A stretch of DNA of 64,000 bases. It comes from JABWBD01 sp040768665. Lineage in GTDB: Bacteria; Planctomycetota; Planctomycetia; Pirellulales; Thermoguttaceae. The notes under the pieces are model-generated. The model worked only from the letters and a program-made list of their open reading frames with translations, ran no database searches and had not been told where the DNA came from. Shown in pieces: positions 63,428 through 64,000 of this stretch (within the stretch, counting starts at the first letter, position 1; the number at the start of each line of letters is the position of its first letter). The translations under genes were made by a program, and so were the position numbers. The stretch covers positions 277,873 through 341,872 of the forward strand of contig JAXGMN010000012.1 of assembly GCA_040768665.1 (NCBI GenBank). The letters are read 5' to 3'.

Positions 63428-63442
63428 CTTTGCTACGCAAAG
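63428..63442 (-). promoter_or_regulatory. Operator-like CTTTGC-N3-GCAAAG palindrome
   Basis: CTTTGC-TAC-GCAAAG, perfect arms, 20-34 bases upstream of the membrane protein/regulator start. Matches the site before the radical SAM gene. Confidence 0.6.
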
Positions 63443-63757
63443 TAGTTTACCGGAACGAGGAAACCGAGTCAAGCCCCCTGAAATGGGGGGAACGCGATTG
63501 ACATGGGGTCCTTCACCATCAAGACTCTGAGCACACCCACGTCGCGCCAACCTATCTGGCGCTGGCGCACAGCAAGCGCGTGTGGTGTGCGCGGGCATCG
63601 CATGAACGGAATGCCCGACCTCGCTCAGCGATACGAGGCAACCACAGCGGCCTTGAACGTGGCTGTCAGGTGTTGTTGTAGATCCGCTGCGTTAGCGGCC
63701 GACCTCGATGCAAACCCGCCGTGTCCCTAATCCCGGTCTGGTCCCAGTCTTCCCCAC
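63443..63757. other. Intergenic region
   Basis: About 315 bases between the regulator promoter and the 3' end of the last gene. No convincing coding region or repeat. Confidence 0.4.
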
Positions 63758-64000
63758 TCACTCCGCGGATTCAGAAGCGTGGGCGTCGAGCCATGCCTCC
63801 AGATCGTCCAGGGTGCGGAAGGCGAGCAACTCCTTGCCCAACGCCTCCAGTTCCGGATAAGGCAGGCTGCGAATTCGTCCTGCGATCTCTTCCGGTAAGG
63901 GGCCACAGATGCGCCCCAACTGGGCCAGCAGGACGCCCGCTCCACCCTCGGTCAGACCCTCGGCTTTACCCTCGGCTTTACCCTCGGTCAGACCTTCGGC
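63758..64000 (-). CDS. DUF4351-like C-terminus (Rpn/PD-(D/E)XK nuclease-like), partial
   Basis: 80 codons enter from the right edge and end at TGA 63760-63758. The fragment starts with tetrapeptide repeats (AEGLTEGKAEGKAEG...) encoded by 12-bp units, followed by a small helical domain (LAQLGRICGPLPEEIAGRI, LEALGKELLAFRTLDDLEAWL), the typical DUF4351 tail. The nuclease-like body is outside the window. Confidence 0.75.
   Translation of the reverse strand, partial: AEGLTEGKAEGKAEGLTEGGAGVLLAQLGRICGPLPEEIAGRIRSLPYPELEALGKELLAFRTLDDLEAWLDAHASESAE

Overview
This looks like about 64 kb of chromosome from a planctomycete, probably of the Pirellulales type. The inference rests on high GC, a formylglycine-type sulfatase, a DUF1080 hydrolase, Tat-exported sugar isomerase and Gfo/Idh/MocA proteins, a BBP7-like outer-membrane protein, an FG-GAP repeat protein, large exported glycoside hydrolases, and many intergenic palindromic repeats. 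No rRNA, tRNA, CRISPR array or complete transposon was recognised.

Layout. 1-3.8 kb: the 3' end of an unknown gene, a frameshift-riddled ParE-type toxin/antitoxin pair, a sulfatase and a small membrane protein. 4.0-8.6 kb: signalling genes, a HAMP-array protein ending in an Hpt domain, then a GAF-PAS hybrid histidine kinase with two receivers. 9.0-15.2 kb: a sulfur module with two pairs of YeeE/YedE half-transporters around a persulfide dioxygenase-rhodanese fusion, and a divergent SLC13-type anion transporter. 15.2-19.7 kb: a DUF4091 glycoside hydrolase and a sigma-70 factor. 19.7-27.8 kb: a six-gene membrane complex (hyfB-, C-, E-, F-, G- and fused H/I-like) whose large subunit lacks the [NiFe] cysteine pairs, preceded by a helix-turn-helix/EIIA regulator with three in-phase direct repeats before its start.

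28.4-32.1 kb: exported carbohydrate genes (GH5-like, isomerase, DUF1080) and a FliL-like protein. 33.0-41.7 kb: housekeeping and envelope genes: lipid-kinase-like protein, kdsA, a transglutaminase/TPR lipoprotein, rpmE, prfA, prmC, murA and a BBP7-like protein. 42.0-48.0 kb: a proline-rich lipoprotein, xerD and hisDCB. 48.4-60.2 kb: exported polysaccharide-related genes (oxidoreductase, sialidase, FG-GAP protein, DUF4185, a beta-lactamase-like/DUF5060/glycosidase fusion with a coupled membrane protein), interrupted by small membrane proteins and a tandem hairpin element. 60.3-64 kb: a membrane protein, a B12-binding radical SAM enzyme, and a winged-helix regulator/membrane-protein pair sharing an operator-like palindrome with the radical SAM gene. 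The window ends in a DUF4351-like gene.

The most noteworthy parts are the cysteine-less hydrogenase-like complex with its fused electron-transfer subunit and phased direct-repeat operator, the duplicated-transporter sulfur module, the shared GCAAAG/CTTTGC operator, the serine-hydrolase/glycosidase fusion, and several families of structured intergenic repeats. All start codons were chosen by eye from Shine-Dalgarno spacing, signal peptides and gene overlaps.
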